From the NCBI GenBank assembly GCA_934229395.1, contig CAKQDL010000066.1, positions 1 through 6,193 of the forward strand: a DNA stretch of 6,193 nucleotides. The letters are read 5' to 3'. The translations under genes were made by a program, and so were the position numbers. The notes beneath the pieces are model-generated. The model was not told the DNA's origin. It was given only the letters and a program-made list of their open reading frames with translations, and did no database searches. Position 1 is the stretch's first letter. Each line of letters begins with the position of its first letter. Shown here in pieces: positions 5,824 through 6,193 of this stretch. The stretch comes from an uncultured Peptococcaceae bacterium (lineage in GTDB: Bacteria; Bacillota; Peptococcia; Peptococcales; Peptococcaceae).

Positions 5824-6081
5824 AGATAGCAGGCACTTTTTTGTGCCTAGGTTTTGTGGTGCGAAGTTGAAAGGAACTGAAAACGCAGTGCGCCAACGCG
5901 CCATTTTTATCCGCTTGATATCCGTGGTGTCAAGCCGGATGATATACCCGTCTATCGCCATCTTCCGCAGATACGCACCGTACCGCCGTGTGGGGAACTG
6001 CGCCATCTTCCCATCAATGAGCCGCTTTTCTTCCTCTGTCACATAGAGTTTCATCTGAATGTTCCGCTTTCGGTTCGCCAT
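5803..6081 (-). pseudogene. Truncated MobC-like plasmid mobilisation relaxosome protein
   Basis: The 92-residue frame begins MANRKRNIQMKLYVTEEEKR, then FPTRRYGAYLRKMAIDGYII. This is the N-terminal ribbon-helix-helix-like half of MobC relaxosome proteins, which bind the origin of transfer and assist the relaxase. Family members are usually about 110-130 residues and continue with an IGVNINQIVKR-type helix. Here the similarity stops after DTTDIK (residue 56, base 5914) and about 36 unrelated residues follow to TAA. None of the three frames after that point restores the family, so this looks like a recombination or deletion junction, not a simple frameshift. The start at ATG 6081 has GGAGG six bases upstream; an in-frame start at 6153 would cross the transfer-origin hairpin and is rejected. 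No relaxase follows on the minus strand. It is unlikely to work in its original role. Confidence 0.75.
5811..5866. repeat. 56-base interrupted inverted repeat at the mobC remnant/sirtuin boundary
   Basis: Outer arms CTTCGCCCCACAAA (5811-5824) and TTTGTGGTGCGAAG (5853-5866) pair over 14 bases with one mismatch. An inner perfect 6-base stem AGGCAC/GTGCCT (5831-5836, 5843-5848) closes a loop of six T residues. It covers the last part of the mobC remnant frame and the possible -35 box of the sirtuin gene. It could be a regulatory hairpin, a terminator without a good U-tract, or the end of a small element. Confidence 0.6.
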
Positions 6082-6139
6082 GGGCAGCCTCCGTTTCTCA
6101 TAAGGGTCTGGGGTCTCGCCTGTCGGCTCGGTCAGCGCT

Positions 6140-6177
6140 TCAAAGCGTTTCACGCTTTGAGGTCTCCACCGGAGACC
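6140..6177. other. Tandem perfect hairpins, probably part of an origin of transfer (oriT)
   Basis: Two inverted repeats abut with no base between them. TCAAAGCG/CGCTTTGA (6140-6147, 6153-6160) has a 5-base loop, and GGTCTCC/GGAGACC (6161-6167, 6171-6177) has a 3-base loop. They lie about 60 bases upstream of the mobC-like start, the position where Firmicute mobilisable plasmids and elements carry oriT repeats recognised by relaxosome proteins. The nick site was not identified and may lie beyond the right edge. The assignment is from position and structure only. Confidence 0.5.
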
Positions 6178-6193
6178 CGCGCCCCAGCAAGCA

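Noticed and set aside
44..6193. A 10-base direct repeat CCAGCAAGCA near both window ends (44-53 and 6184-6193)
   Set aside because: Several 10-base matches are expected by chance in a window of this size, so it is not evidence of a circular molecule or att sites.

Overview
The window suggests an anaerobic Firmicute, possibly from the gut (Clostridia or Negativicutes). This rests on the strong AGGAGG-type ribosome binding sites, a family resemblance of the radical SAM enzyme to anaerobic haem-pathway enzymes, and a MobC-type mobilisation protein of the kind found on Firmicute plasmids and mobilisable elements. No species can be named from the sequence. All recognisable complete genes lie on the minus strand, so transcription runs from high to low coordinates.

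Right edge (about 5803-6193): a fragment of a mobilisable element. Two adjacent perfect hairpins (6140-6177), probably part of an origin of transfer, precede a mobC-like relaxosome gene. Its DNA-binding N-terminal half is intact, but the reading frame leaves the family near 5914 and ends in unrelated residues. A 56-base interrupted inverted repeat (5811-5866) marks the boundary with the next gene.

Middle (4834-5770): a single-gene unit encoding a sirtuin-fold protein. Its active site has Asn, Asp and Gln in the pattern known from SirTM-type sirtuin ADP-ribosyltransferases, instead of the catalytic His of deacetylases. A strong hairpin terminator (4834-4867) that can work in both directions closes the unit.

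Main operon (4816 down to about 61): a promoter with an exact TTGACA, a 19-base spacer and TATGAT, the unusual spacing of MerR-controlled promoters, with dyad symmetry in the spacer. It drives five tightly packed genes: a MerR regulator with a long His-rich effector domain; a radical SAM/SPASM enzyme resembling AhbD/NirJ2 of alternative haem and haem d1 synthesis; and a complete iron-siderophore/haem/B12-type ABC importer made of a lipoprotein, a FecCD permease and an ATPase. Neighbouring genes overlap by 35, 8 and 8 bases, with one gap of about 20 bases. A hairpin with a U-tract at 61-97 ends the operon. The simplest reading is a regulated uptake-and-processing system: a ligand sensed by the MerR protein induces import of a tetrapyrrole or metal chelate and its modification, or use of the imported metal, by the radical SAM enzyme. 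The ligand is not shown by the sequence.

Left edge (1-146): apparently the 3' end of an IS3-like insertion sequence, with the last residues of a transposase on the plus strand and a possible right terminal repeat close to the end of the operon. No stretch longer than 300 bases lacks a gene.
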